From contig NZ_JBDUUH010000001.1 of the NCBI RefSeq assembly GCF_039939195.1, positions 1-64,000 of the forward strand: a stretch of 64,000 nucleotides of DNA, read 5' to 3'. The translations under genes and the position numbers were made by a program. Under the pieces are notes generated by a model. It was not told the DNA's origin. It worked only from the letters and a program-made list of their open reading frames with translations, and searched no databases. The stretch is from Foliimonas ilicis (GTDB lineage Bacteria > Pseudomonadota > Alphaproteobacteria > Rhizobiales > Rhizobiaceae). This document shows, one piece after another, positions 51,340-59,267 of the stretch (position 1 is the first letter of the stretch; each line of letters begins with the position of its first letter).

Positions 51340-52551
51340 ATGAGCCGTCAACGCGTCGTCATCACCGGCATAGGCGGGCTTTGCGCGCTCGGCACCAATG
51401 CACCCGCCATCTGGAAGTCGATGCGCGAGGGGCAATCCGCCATCGGCGAAATCACCACAACTGCCCTGCACGAACTCAAAGTACGCATCGGCGCGGAAAT
51501 CAAAACGCTGCCGCCGCACGGGCTGGACCACAAACGCCTTGTGACTATGGACCGTTTCAGCCTGCTTGCGGTCATTGCGGCGGGCGAAGCGTTGCGCAAT
51601 TCCGGCATCGAGATAAATGAGAAGAACGCGACACGCGCTGGCGCGATCATCGGCACAGGTATTTACGGCGCCGAATGCGCGGAAGAAAATTACCGCGCGC
51701 TGTTCATCGAAGGCAAAACACGCGCGAATGTCTTCTGCGTGCCGCGCATCATGCCCGGCGCACCTGCGGGTCAGATCAGCATGCAATATGGGCTGAAAGG
51801 CCCCGTTTTCGGCGTGACATCCGCCTGCGCATCCTCAAACCATGCATTCGCTTCGGCAGTCGATCAATTACGGCTCGGCCGGGCCGATGTGATGGTGGCA
51901 GGCGGCACCGATGCACCGCTGATCTATGGCGTGCTGAAAGCATGGGAGGCGCTTCGCGCACTTGCCCGCGAGACATGCCGCCCGTTCAGCGCCGACCGTG
52001 ACGGGCTGGTTCTGGGCGAAGGGGCGGCCATGGCCGTTCTGGAAACCTACGAACATGCCAAGGCACGCGGCGCGACGATCCTTGCCGAAATCGCCGGTAC
52101 CGGAATGAGCGGAGACGCCACCGATATTGTCGCCCCGACCGTGGAAGGGCCTGCGGCCGCGATGAGCCTGTGTCTGGCCGATGCGGGCCTCGCGCCGGAA
52201 GACATCGACTATATCAACGCGCATGGCACCGGCACCAAGGCGAACGACCAGATCGAAACCGCCGCGATCAAGCGCGTTTTCGGCGAGCATGCGAAGAAGG
52301 TTTCGGTCTCCTCGACCAAATCGATGCATGCGCATTGCATGGGCGCGTCGGGCGCACTTGAAATGATTGCCTGCGTCATGGCCATGCGCGATGGCATCAT
52401 CCCGCCGACCGCCAATTATCGCGCCGAAGACCCGGAATGCGACCTCGACGTTACGCCCAATGTCGCGCGTGAACGGGTCGTGAAGGCCGCCATCAGCAAC
52501 GGGTTCGCCTTCGGCGGGACCAATGCCGTTGTTGCTTTCAAAGCCATCTAG
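51340..52551 (+). CDS. Beta-ketoacyl-ACP synthase (FabF/NodE-like)
   Basis: A 403-residue condensing enzyme. The catalytic triad is complete: Cys in TSACASSNHAFAS, His in INAHGTGTKAND and His in SMHAHCMGASGALE. It begins RVVITGIGGLCALGTNAP and ends SNGFAFGGTNAVVAFK, the KAS II pattern. Paired with an atypical ACP and with no linked reductase or dehydratase genes, it probably extends or builds a special acyl chain rather than general fatty acids. The product is unknown. Confidence 0.9.
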   Translation: MSRQRVVITGIGGLCALGTNAPAIWKSMREGQSAIGEITTTALHELKVRIGAEIKTLPPHGLDHKRLVTMDRFSLLAVIAAGEALRNSGIEINEKNATRAGAIIGTGIYGAECAEENYRALFIEGKTRANVFCVPRIMPGAPAGQISMQYGLKGPVFGVTSACASSNHAFASAVDQLRLGRADVMVAGGTDAPLIYGVLKAWEALRALARETCRPFSADRDGLVLGEGAAMAVLETYEHAKARGATILAEIAGTGMSGDATDIVAPTVEGPAAAMSLCLADAGLAPEDIDYINAHGTGTKANDQIETAAIKRVFGEHAKKVSVSSTKSMHAHCMGASGALEMIACVMAMRDGIIPPTANYRAEDPECDLDVTPNVARERVVKAAISNGFAFGGTNAVVAFKAI

Positions 52552-52629
52552 GAGTGGTGCGGCACTTGTCGCGCCTTTCCGTAAGACCTAACTGCGATTG
52601 CGACTTTCAAATCCGCCTCGGAGTTTTTC

Positions 52630-53337
52630 ATGTCAGATCTTTCAGCTTTCCCGATTACCAAAAAATGGCCCGCCCAGCATCCTGACCGGTTGCAGCTTTA
52701 TTCGCTGCCGACGCCGAACGGCGCGAAAATTTCAGTTGCGCTCGAAGAGCTGGGCCTGCCTTACGAGCCGCATCTGGTCGATATCTCCAAGGATGAGACC
52801 TGGACGCCCGAATTCCTTTCGCTGAACCCGAACGGCAAAATCCCGGCAATCATCGATCCCAATGGTCCCGGCGGCAAGCCGCTCGGCCTTTTCGAATCCG
52901 GCGCGATCCTGACCTATCTGGCCGAAAAAACCGGCAAGCTCCTGCCTGCCGATCCGGCTGCACGCTACGAGACGCTGCAATGGGTGTTTTTCCAGATGGG
53001 CGGCATCGGCCCGATGTTCGGCCAGCTCGGCTTCTTCTACAAATTTGCAGGCAAGCAGATCGAGGACAAACGTCCGCTCGAACGCTATGCAAATGAATCG
53101 CGCCGCCTGCTCGGCGTTCTGGAAACGCGCCTCGGCGATGGCCGGGAGTGGATCATGGGCCGCGAATACACGATCGCCGACATTGCGATTTTCCCATGGG
53201 TGCGCGGCGTGAAGGTGTTTTACGAGGCGGACGAAATTCTTGGCTTCAAGAATTTCCCGAAGGTCATGGAGTGGCTTGACCGCGCCATCGAGCGCCCTGC
53301 CTCGCAAAAAGGTCTGTCGATACCGGCGCGGGGCTAA
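52630..53337 (+). CDS. Glutathione S-transferase, YghU/YfcG (Nu-class) type
   Basis: A 235-residue enzyme with an N-terminal thioredoxin-fold domain (LQLYSLPTPNGAKISVALEE, NPNGKIPAIIDPNGPGG, LFESGAILTYLAEKTG) and a C-terminal helical domain (GGIGPMFGQLGFFYKFA, GREYTIADIAIFPWV). The TPNGxK active-site segment and the disulfide-bond reductase activity on glutathione disulfides are features of the Nu class. It is convergent with the P-loop kinase gene, the stops overlapping by 4 bp. Confidence 0.93.
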   Translation: MSDLSAFPITKKWPAQHPDRLQLYSLPTPNGAKISVALEELGLPYEPHLVDISKDETWTPEFLSLNPNGKIPAIIDPNGPGGKPLGLFESGAILTYLAEKTGKLLPADPAARYETLQWVFFQMGGIGPMFGQLGFFYKFAGKQIEDKRPLERYANESRRLLGVLETRLGDGREWIMGREYTIADIAIFPWVRGVKVFYEADEILGFKNFPKVMEWLDRAIERPASQKGLSIPARG

Positions 53338-53960
53338 TCCAATACGTTCTGGCGCATCACCATATCTGCAGAGCGGCGGCGCGCCAGAACCCTGTCTGCA
53401 TTGGGCAGATCGTTTGACGTGACGCGCTGGCGGGCCTGATCTTCCGTGTGATCATGATCCAGCCAGCGCTCGATCAACCGGCGTTCAAGCTCGGTGCGCT
53501 CGACTTCAACGAAAATGCTGTAATCGAAAAGCGATGAGAGGCCAGCCCATGGTGCCTCGTCGAGCAGCAGATAATTGCCTTCAACAAGCACGAATTTGAC
53601 ATCCGGGCCAATGATCGATGCCGCTGCGCGCGACAGTTCCATAGTCCTGTCGAAGACCGGGATCGCCACTTCCTGATCGGCAGCGCGGATGCGCCGGATA
53701 AGTGTTTCGAACCCTGCATAATCGAAAGTTTCGGGAGCGCCCTTGCGCGGCAACAGTTCCTTTTTGGTGAGGATTGCATCGTCATAATGAAACCCGTCCA
53801 TTGGAACGACAACGGCGGAGCCTTCCGGGAAAAGCCCTAGAAGATTTGCAGAGAGGGTCGATTTGCCTGACCCCGGCGCACCGGCAATGGCAACGACGAA
53901 GCGTTTCGACTTTCCGGCATGTTTGAAAATTGCAGCAGCTATCGAAGCAATTTCGGACAT
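53334..53960 (-). CDS. P-loop sugar/nucleoside kinase (PRK/uridine kinase-like)
   Basis: A 208-residue kinase with Walker A IAGAPGSGKSTLSAN, VVPMDGFHYDDAILTKK with the substrate-site DGFH motif, FVLVEGNYLLLDEAPW and the lid region RRLIERWLDHDHTEDQARQRV. This is the phosphoribulokinase/uridine kinase/pantothenate kinase fold. Rhizobial relatives (FrcK-like) are linked to fructose uptake, but here no sugar transporter adjoins. The start ATG at 53960 follows GAGGGTTGCCG. Confidence 0.85.
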   Translation of the reverse strand: MSEIASIAAAIFKHAGKSKRFVVAIAGAPGSGKSTLSANLLGLFPEGSAVVVPMDGFHYDDAILTKKELLPRKGAPETFDYAGFETLIRRIRAADQEVAIPVFDRTMELSRAAASIIGPDVKFVLVEGNYLLLDEAPWAGLSSLFDYSIFVEVERTELERRLIERWLDHDHTEDQARQRVTSNDLPNADRVLARRRSADMVMRQNVLD

Positions 53961-54238
53961 CGGCAACCCTCGCTTAACGGAACCGCAATAGTGATAGTAG
54001 AGCATCGGACCGAAAAGTGGTCACCGGTTTTCGGATTATTCCGATGCTCACTTAAAGTGTCAGATCGTCCTTTGTGCGGACGCACGGCGATCTAATGCTA
54101 CCAAAATGACACAGGCTTGGGCAGACCGAAATGCGGCATGAATACGAACTCCTTCCCGCATGGACGAATGTTTGCGAGTCGGATAATCAAAACTCGCTGA
54201 AACGTCCCGCCACACCTGCTTTTTGGAAGAGTTGCTTG

Positions 54239-55129
54239 TTGGTTCCGAAAGACGCTGCATTTTCATCGATATTCACGCGTTTCGCGGCGCTTCTGGTCAT
54301 GATGTTCGCCCTTTCGGCGTGCAGCACGACATCGGCGCTCGATGTTCCCTCTCCCATTGTTTCGGCAGCGCCCACCAAATATGCCGCGCTGGTTGTCGAT
54401 GCGAACAATGGCAAGGTGCTTTTCCAGTCGAATTCCGATGCGCCGCGCTACCCGGCATCTCTCACCAAGATGATGACGCTCTATTTGATGTTCGAAGCAC
54501 TGCAGGAAGGCCGCATCTCCAAGTCGACGCAGATTCCGGTTTCCGCAAATGCAGCGCGCCAGCCGCCGTCGAAGCTTGGCTTGCGATCCGGCAGCTCGAT
54601 AGACGTGGATACGGCGATCCGGGCGCTTTCGACCAAATCGGCCAACGACGTAGCGGTGGCAGTGGGTGAACTTCTCGGCGGCACCGAAGAGGGCTTCGCG
54701 CAAATCATGACCGCCAAGGCGCGCCAGATGGGCATGCGCAACACCTTCTTCGTAAACGCCTCCGGCTTGCCGGACGAAGCTCAGAAAACGACCGCACGCG
54801 ACATGGCGGTGCTTGGCCTTGCCCTGCGCAAACGCTTTCCGACGCATTATCACTATTTCTCCGAGAAAAGCTTCGTGCACAACGGAAAGACCGTGCGCGG
54901 CCACAACGATCTGATCGGCAGCGTCGAAGGCGTCGATGGCCTCAAGACCGGCTATATTCGCGCTTCCGGCTTCAACATCGTGACCTCAGTGAATACGGGC
55001 GGAAAGCGGCTTGTCGTCGTGGTTATGGGCGGCGATACGGCGCGCGCGCGCAACAGCCATGTCGAAGAGCTTATCGCGCGCTATCTGCCGCAAGCCTCGC
55101 GCGGGCAAGTGATCGCCAGCGCCCAGTAA
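54239..55129 (+). CDS. D-alanyl-D-alanine carboxypeptidase (S11 family), probable lipoprotein
   Basis: A penicillin-binding protein of the S11 family that trims the terminal D-Ala from peptidoglycan stem peptides in the periplasm. The active-site motifs are ASLTKMMT (SxxK), KSANDVAVAVGE (SxN) and LKTGYI (KTG). The N-terminus has a hydrophobic stretch ending LSACS, a good lipobox, suggesting lipid anchoring; many S11 enzymes instead use a C-terminal helix, which is absent. I prefer TTG at 54239, with GGAAGAG 7 bases upstream (296 residues). An ATG at 54131 would add 36 residues of non-coding character. Confidence 0.88.
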   Translation: MVPKDAAFSSIFTRFAALLVMMFALSACSTTSALDVPSPIVSAAPTKYAALVVDANNGKVLFQSNSDAPRYPASLTKMMTLYLMFEALQEGRISKSTQIPVSANAARQPPSKLGLRSGSSIDVDTAIRALSTKSANDVAVAVGELLGGTEEGFAQIMTAKARQMGMRNTFFVNASGLPDEAQKTTARDMAVLGLALRKRFPTHYHYFSEKSFVHNGKTVRGHNDLIGSVEGVDGLKTGYIRASGFNIVTSVNTGGKRLVVVVMGGDTARARNSHVEELIARYLPQASRGQVIASAQ

Positions 55130-55167
55130 ACGCCGGCGGTTCCGATTTCATGGCCGATGCGCTAAAA

Positions 55168-55185
55168 CCTCTATTATAGATGAGG
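55168..55185. promoter_or_regulatory. Candidate SoxR box
   Basis: CCTC and GAGG frame a 10-base spacer (18 bp total: CCTCTATTATAGATGAGG), extended to perfect 8-bp arms AAAACCTC/GAGGTTTT (55164-55189). The classical sox box is an 18-bp dyad with the same CCTC...GAGG ends. It sits 7 bp before the soxR start, so the right arm also serves as the GAGG ribosome-binding sequence. Confidence 0.65.
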
Positions 55186-55192
55186 TTTTGCA

Positions 55193-55636
55193 ATGGCCAT
55201 CAAATCGGAACTCAGCGTGGGGCAAGTCGCCGAGCGCAGCGGGTTGCCCGTCTCGACCATCCATTTCTATGAAGCCAAGGGGCTGATTTCCAGCGCGCGG
55301 AACCGCGGCAATCAACGGCGTTATCATCGCTCGGTGCTGCGACGGGTTGCCGTCATCAAGGTTGCGCAGCGCACCGGTATTTCGCTGGCGGAGATCAGCG
55401 AACAACTGGCATCGCTGCCGCAGGACCGGCCCGTAACCGCCGCTGACTGGGAAAAGCTCTCCGCGACCTGGCGAAAAGACCTCGATGCGCGCATCGAACG
55501 CCTGACCGGATTGCGCGATCAGCTTTCAAGCTGCATCGGCTGCGGCTGTCTCTCGCTACAGGAGTGCCCGTTGCGCAATCCTCACGACGAACTCGCAGAT
55601 GAGGGCGCTGGCCCGCGCCTGCTCGATCCGGCATAA
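55193..55636 (+). CDS. soxR: Redox-sensitive transcriptional activator SoxR
   Basis: A 147-residue MerR-family regulator. The N-terminal helix-turn-helix reads LSVGQVAERSGLPVSTIHFYE, then SARNRGNQRRYHRSVLRRVAVI. A dimerisation helix follows. The [2Fe-2S] ligands are four cysteines in CIGCGCLSLQECPL (CX2CXCX5C), the SoxR hallmark. Oxidation of the cluster by redox-cycling compounds activates target promoters. There is no soxS nearby, as is normal outside enterics. The sox box in front suggests autoregulation. Confidence 0.96.
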   Translation: MAIKSELSVGQVAERSGLPVSTIHFYEAKGLISSARNRGNQRRYHRSVLRRVAVIKVAQRTGISLAEISEQLASLPQDRPVTAADWEKLSATWRKDLDARIERLTGLRDQLSSCIGCGCLSLQECPLRNPHDELADEGAGPRLLDPA

Positions 55637-55735
55637 CGCTTTTTCCACACGCAAAACTTGCATGGATTTTCAGTGATCTGCGTGGCATGAGATTTGCTGT
55701 CGTTTCCACTGGGAGGCGCAACAGGGGTCATCGCC

Positions 55736-56308
55736 ATGCAATCGACAACCACAGTCAATACCGACGGGAATACGCTATTCCCCATCGTGCTTTCAATCGT
55801 CGCGGCTGCCGCAACCGGCGTGCTGTGGGCCTATGCAAATCCCATCCAGCTCGTGCCCGGCGTCATCCAGTGGCGCATTTTCGCGTTTCTGCCGCCGCTG
55901 GTCGGCATTCTGCTCGGCTGGAAAAGCGGCTTCATCTGCGGCTATCTCGGCACGATTGTCTGGTCGCTGCTCGCCGGTACATTCATTCCTGCCCATTCGC
56001 TTATCGTCGATGGCATCATGGTCGGCCTGACCGGCCTCGTACCCGGCCTGCTTTTTGATCCGGCCAAGACCGCTTTCAATCGCAACACGCTGATTAAAAT
56101 TGCAGCAGCCTGCCTGATTACCGGGCTGGTCATGGTTGCTGCCGTTTCCGCAAGCCTTGCCTATCTCGGCATCTTCCCATTCTGGTGGGCGGTGATGTAT
56201 CTGGGGCTCTCGGACATCGTGCCGATGTTGATTGGTACGCCTCTGCTCGTTATCCCCGCGCTGAAGATTCTCAAAAGCGCGCATCCTTCAGGCTTCACGC
56301 GCTTCTAG
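55736..56308 (+). CDS. ECF transporter substrate-specificity (S) component
   Basis: A 190-residue membrane protein with about six hydrophobic segments (LFPIVLSIVAAAATGVLWA, IFAFLPPLVGILLGW, TLIKIAAACLITGLVMVAA and others). Size, topology and linkage to fused ATPase and EcfT genes identify it as the S component, which sets substrate specificity. I cannot assign it to a known vitamin family. The ATG at 55736 has AGGGG about 9 bases upstream. The 99 bp before it contain a CACGCA/TGCGTG stem (55647-55684 approximately) but no riboswitch I recognise. Confidence 0.75.
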   Translation: MQSTTTVNTDGNTLFPIVLSIVAAAATGVLWAYANPIQLVPGVIQWRIFAFLPPLVGILLGWKSGFICGYLGTIVWSLLAGTFIPAHSLIVDGIMVGLTGLVPGLLFDPAKTAFNRNTLIKIAAACLITGLVMVAAVSASLAYLGIFPFWWAVMYLGLSDIVPMLIGTPLLVIPALKILKSAHPSGFTRF

Positions 56309-56326
56309 GCGCAAAACGAGACCATT

Positions 56327-57844
56327 GTGCTTGATTTAAAGAATGTAAATGTCGGTTTCGGCGACGCGCCTCTGGTCGTTGCCGAAGCCTCGATGAGCCT
56401 TGCCGCAGGTGAGCGCCTGCTCATTTGCGGTTCTGCGGGCTCGGCCAAGACGACATTGCTCAATGTCGTCGCAGGCATCATCCCGCGGCTCGTCACGCCC
56501 GGCCGGTTCTCCGGCGAAATTCTGCTGGACGGACAGGATCTGCGCTCCGTCTCCAAGGATTTTCTCTACACCACCATCGGCAGCGTTACGCAAAATGTCG
56601 AAGACCAGCTTTGGGATTTGAGCGTCGAGGATCTGATCGCGTTTCCCTTGGAAAATCGCGGCACGCCGAAGGCTGAAATCCGCGCGCGGATTGAAGAGCT
56701 TCTGAACGAATTGCACCTGAACGCCTTGCGCGGACGCCGCGTGCTGACGCTTTCGGGCGGCGAACGACGCATGGTGGCAATCGCTGCCGCCCGCGCTGCC
56801 TCACCGCGCATCATGGTGCTGGACGAACCGACGACCGGTCTAGACCCATCCGCCCGTGCGCGGCTGGCGGCGATATTGGCTGCAACTGTGAATGAAACAA
56901 CGGGATTGCTGATCGCGGAGCAGGACCCGACCGCATTCGAGACCATCGCGAGCAGCGTGCGTTTGCTGGTCGCCGGGCGGTTGTCAGAGCCCTATGAAGC
57001 GGGATCAATCATGGGTCAGCAAAAGCCCTGGATCGACGCGGGTATACTGCCGCCGCGCCGCACGAAAAACCGCCTCGAATCTCATGCGACCGGCGGAGAA
57101 CTGCTATCCGTCAGCGGTATCGAAACCCGCCTCAAGCGCCCTGACGGCAGCCCCGTTCTGCGAAATGCCAGCCTACACATAAAGGGCGGCGAAGTGGTTG
57201 GCCTGATCGGTCGCAACGGTGCGGGCAAGACGACGCTGTTCCAAGCGATTCTTGGGCTCGCCAAGATCGCCACGGGAACGATCACCATCGGCGGTGCCAA
57301 CGCAAACGAATGGACAGTCGCGCGGAGGGCGCGTTCGATTGCCTATCTACCCCAGAATATGCGGCGCATCCTGTTCAACATGACCGTTCTGGAAGAAGTC
57401 CTCTTCGCAATCACGGCAGGTGGGAAGGCCGATGATGCGGCGACCGTCAAAGCACGCGCCGCTTTGGAAAAATACGGGCTTTCTGATCTGACGGACGCAA
57501 ATCCGTTTGCGCTTTCGGCGCGCCAGCAAAGCTTGCTGGGCCTTGCCTGTGCCGATGCCGCACAGGCATCCATCGCGATCCTCGACGAGCCTTTGCTCGC
57601 GCGCGACATCCATGGCCGAAACATGCTCGATCTCTTCATCAACACGATGATTTCTCGCGGCCACGCCATCATGCTGATCTCGCACGATCTCGACCTCGTC
57701 GAAGAGGTCGCCTCGCGCACGCTCATTCTCGATGACGGTCAGATCGTGTTCAATGGATCGACCGGCGACGGCTGGGCCAGTACGGCGTTTCAGCGACTTG
57801 GCTGGCCAATTCCTTCGGTGCTTGCGAGAGGTGCTGCGGCATGA
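56327..57844 (+). CDS. ECF transporter fused ATPase (two ABC domains)
   Basis: A 505-residue fusion of two EcfA/CbiO-type ATPase domains. Domain 1 (about 1-230) has an altered Walker A GSAGSAKTT (Ala for the third Gly), intact signature LSGGERR, Walker B IMVLDEPTTG and AEQDP where the switch His is expected. Domain 2 (about 255-505) has canonical Walker A GRNGAGKTT and switch ISHD, but a degenerate signature LSARQQS. The degenerate parts all fall in one composite ATP site. The start is GTG at 56327, and the end overlaps the EcfT gene by 4 bp. Confidence 0.9.
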   Translation: MLDLKNVNVGFGDAPLVVAEASMSLAAGERLLICGSAGSAKTTLLNVVAGIIPRLVTPGRFSGEILLDGQDLRSVSKDFLYTTIGSVTQNVEDQLWDLSVEDLIAFPLENRGTPKAEIRARIEELLNELHLNALRGRRVLTLSGGERRMVAIAAARAASPRIMVLDEPTTGLDPSARARLAAILAATVNETTGLLIAEQDPTAFETIASSVRLLVAGRLSEPYEAGSIMGQQKPWIDAGILPPRRTKNRLESHATGGELLSVSGIETRLKRPDGSPVLRNASLHIKGGEVVGLIGRNGAGKTTLFQAILGLAKIATGTITIGGANANEWTVARRARSIAYLPQNMRRILFNMTVLEEVLFAITAGGKADDAATVKARAALEKYGLSDLTDANPFALSARQQSLLGLACADAAQASIAILDEPLLARDIHGRNMLDLFINTMISRGHAIMLISHDLDLVEEVASRTLILDDGQIVFNGSTGDGWASTAFQRLGWPIPSVLARGAAA

Positions 57845-58515
57845 CCCGTATTCACGACGTCAATTTCTTCGTCAAGCTCGCGGCAGCCTTCGCCGTCATG
57901 ACGATTGCCTGGCTGATGCCGGACTGGCGCTACGGCGTGCCTCTGGCGTTTGCCTCCGTTGCCTTCATGGCCATCGTGCGTGTGCCGGGGCTCGGCAGCT
58001 ACATCAGAGGCGCCACGCTGCTGGTGCTGCTTGTCGTGGCAAGCTGGATTCTGAACCTCATGCTGCAAGGTCAGAGTTTCGCTGACTCATTGCAAATCGC
58101 GCTTGGCATGGCGGCGCGCCTCGTAACCACGACGGCGGCGTTCTACTTCGTCATGGAGACGAGCACCCCCGGTTCCATTCTGGCAGCGGCGAGTGCTGCC
58201 CGCTTGCCGCCGATCGTGACACTTGTTCTGTCGCTGACTTTCGGTATCATTCCGATGCTGCGCGAGGATTTCGAGCGCATTGCCGATGCGCAGCGCGCCA
58301 GGGGCATGGAGATCGACGATGTGTCTCTGCCTGTCCGACTGCGTTTTGCGCTGGCGCGCGGCGTGCCACTTCTGGTGCAGGCAATTCGCATGGCGCACGC
58401 TATCTCGCTTTCCCTTTCGATCTATGGTTTCGACATGAGCCGCAAGCGCACGACATGGCGCAATGTCGGCCTTCTCGTCGAACCACGCCTGCCGCAAAAA
58501 GGAACCACCCTATGA
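57841..58515 (+). CDS. ECF transporter transmembrane (T) component
   Basis: A 224-residue EcfT/CbiQ-type membrane protein with about five spans. The cytoplasmic coupling region carries DAQRARGMEIDD near residue 150, the A-R-G coupling motif of EcfT, and a second conserved region MAHAISLSLSIYGFDMS near the C-terminus. It joins the fused ATPase to the S component. It overlaps the genes on both sides by 4 bp. Confidence 0.88.
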   Translation: MTRIHDVNFFVKLAAAFAVMTIAWLMPDWRYGVPLAFASVAFMAIVRVPGLGSYIRGATLLVLLVVASWILNLMLQGQSFADSLQIALGMAARLVTTTAAFYFVMETSTPGSILAAASAARLPPIVTLVLSLTFGIIPMLREDFERIADAQRARGMEIDDVSLPVRLRFALARGVPLLVQAIRMAHAISLSLSIYGFDMSRKRTTWRNVGLLVEPRLPQKGTTL

Positions 58516-59150
58516 CGACCAATGCGCCCTCACCGGTTACGAACCAGACCTGGCCGGTCGATGTTGCGGGATTGACCGTCGATCTTCCGATTGTCGCGAT
58601 CAAACCGGATTTCGCGATTTCGCTGATGATAGTGATCGATCTCGGCGTCAAATTCGGTGAGCATATCGGCCGTCAATTGGCTGAAAAACTGCGCGACCTT
58701 CAACCGGACATCATCGTCGGTGCCGCAACACTTGGCATTCCGGTCGCTATAGAAGTGAGTCGCGCTCTTGGCCTCGACGACTATGTAATTCTGCAGAAGT
58801 CGCCGAAAATCCATCTCGGCGATGCACTGGTTCAACGCATTTCGTCCATTACGTCGAAGGGCGAGCAGCAGCTTCTGCTGGATCGTCAATCTGTCCCGCT
58901 GCTCAAGGGAAAGCGCGTGGTCGTGGTGGATGACGTCGTGGCGTCTGGTTCCAGCCTGAAAGGCTCGGTCGATCTCGTGCGCAGCGCTGGCGGCAACGTC
59001 GTGGGCATCGGCGTGATCCTGACCGAAGCGCGCGACTGGCAAGAAACGCTGGGCGAAGATGCACGCCTTATCCGCAGCCTCGCCCACATCCCGCAATTCA
59101 CGTCGAATGACGGCAAGTGGGAGCCGATCGAAGATACGTTTCTCGATTAA
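58512..59150 (+). CDS. Type I phosphoribosyltransferase, adenine/xanthine PRT-like
   Basis: A 212-residue purine-type phosphoribosyltransferase. The PRPP-binding signature is VVVVDDVVASGSS, and an upstream VGAATLGIPVAIEVSRALG resembles the PPi loop and hood region of adenine PRTs. It would convert a nucleobase and PRPP into the nucleotide. It overlaps the EcfT gene by 4 bp and is the last gene of the ECF operon, so the imported compound may be its base substrate, trapped by phosphoribosylation. Which base is unknown. Confidence 0.85.
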   Translation: MTTNAPSPVTNQTWPVDVAGLTVDLPIVAIKPDFAISLMIVIDLGVKFGEHIGRQLAEKLRDLQPDIIVGAATLGIPVAIEVSRALGLDDYVILQKSPKIHLGDALVQRISSITSKGEQQLLLDRQSVPLLKGKRVVVVDDVVASGSSLKGSVDLVRSAGGNVVGIGVILTEARDWQETLGEDARLIRSLAHIPQFTSNDGKWEPIEDTFLD

Positions 59151-59157
59151 AGCGGTT

Positions 59158-59175
59158 CATTTTTAAATAAAAATG
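59158..59175. terminator. AT-rich dyad after the ECF operon
   Basis: CATTTTTA and TAAAAATG form a perfect 8-bp dyad around AA, directly after the phosphoribosyltransferase stop. Its stem is too AT-rich for a strong intrinsic terminator. Confidence 0.25.
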
Positions 59176-59247
59176 CTGGCGGGACAGCGCCCCCTCGGCC
59201 CTGCCGGGCATCTCCCCCACAGGTGGGGAGATTGGCTGACACAACCA
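59173..59247. repeat. Dispersed palindromic repeat, family A copy 4
   Basis: Same orientation as 8224-8280: GCGGGACAGCGCCCC, CCCTGCCGGGCATCTCCCCCA and AGGTGGGGAGATTGGCTGA. It fills the gap between the convergent phosphoribosyltransferase and GntR genes. The TTGGCTGACACAAC flank also matches the flank near 8340 in inverted form. Confidence 0.7.
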
Positions 59248-59267
59248 TCCGCCCTCATTCTGCAGCG

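Noticed and set aside
54131..54238. ATG at 54131 as the start of the D,D-carboxypeptidase
   Set aside because: No ribosome-binding sequence precedes it, and the extra 36 residues look non-coding and would bury the lipoprotein signal. It is kept as an alternative only.
55637..55735. Riboswitch in the ECF operon leader
   Set aside because: The leader is only 99 bp. Apart from one short CACGCA/TGCGTG stem I see no TPP, preQ1, purine or cobalamin landmarks.
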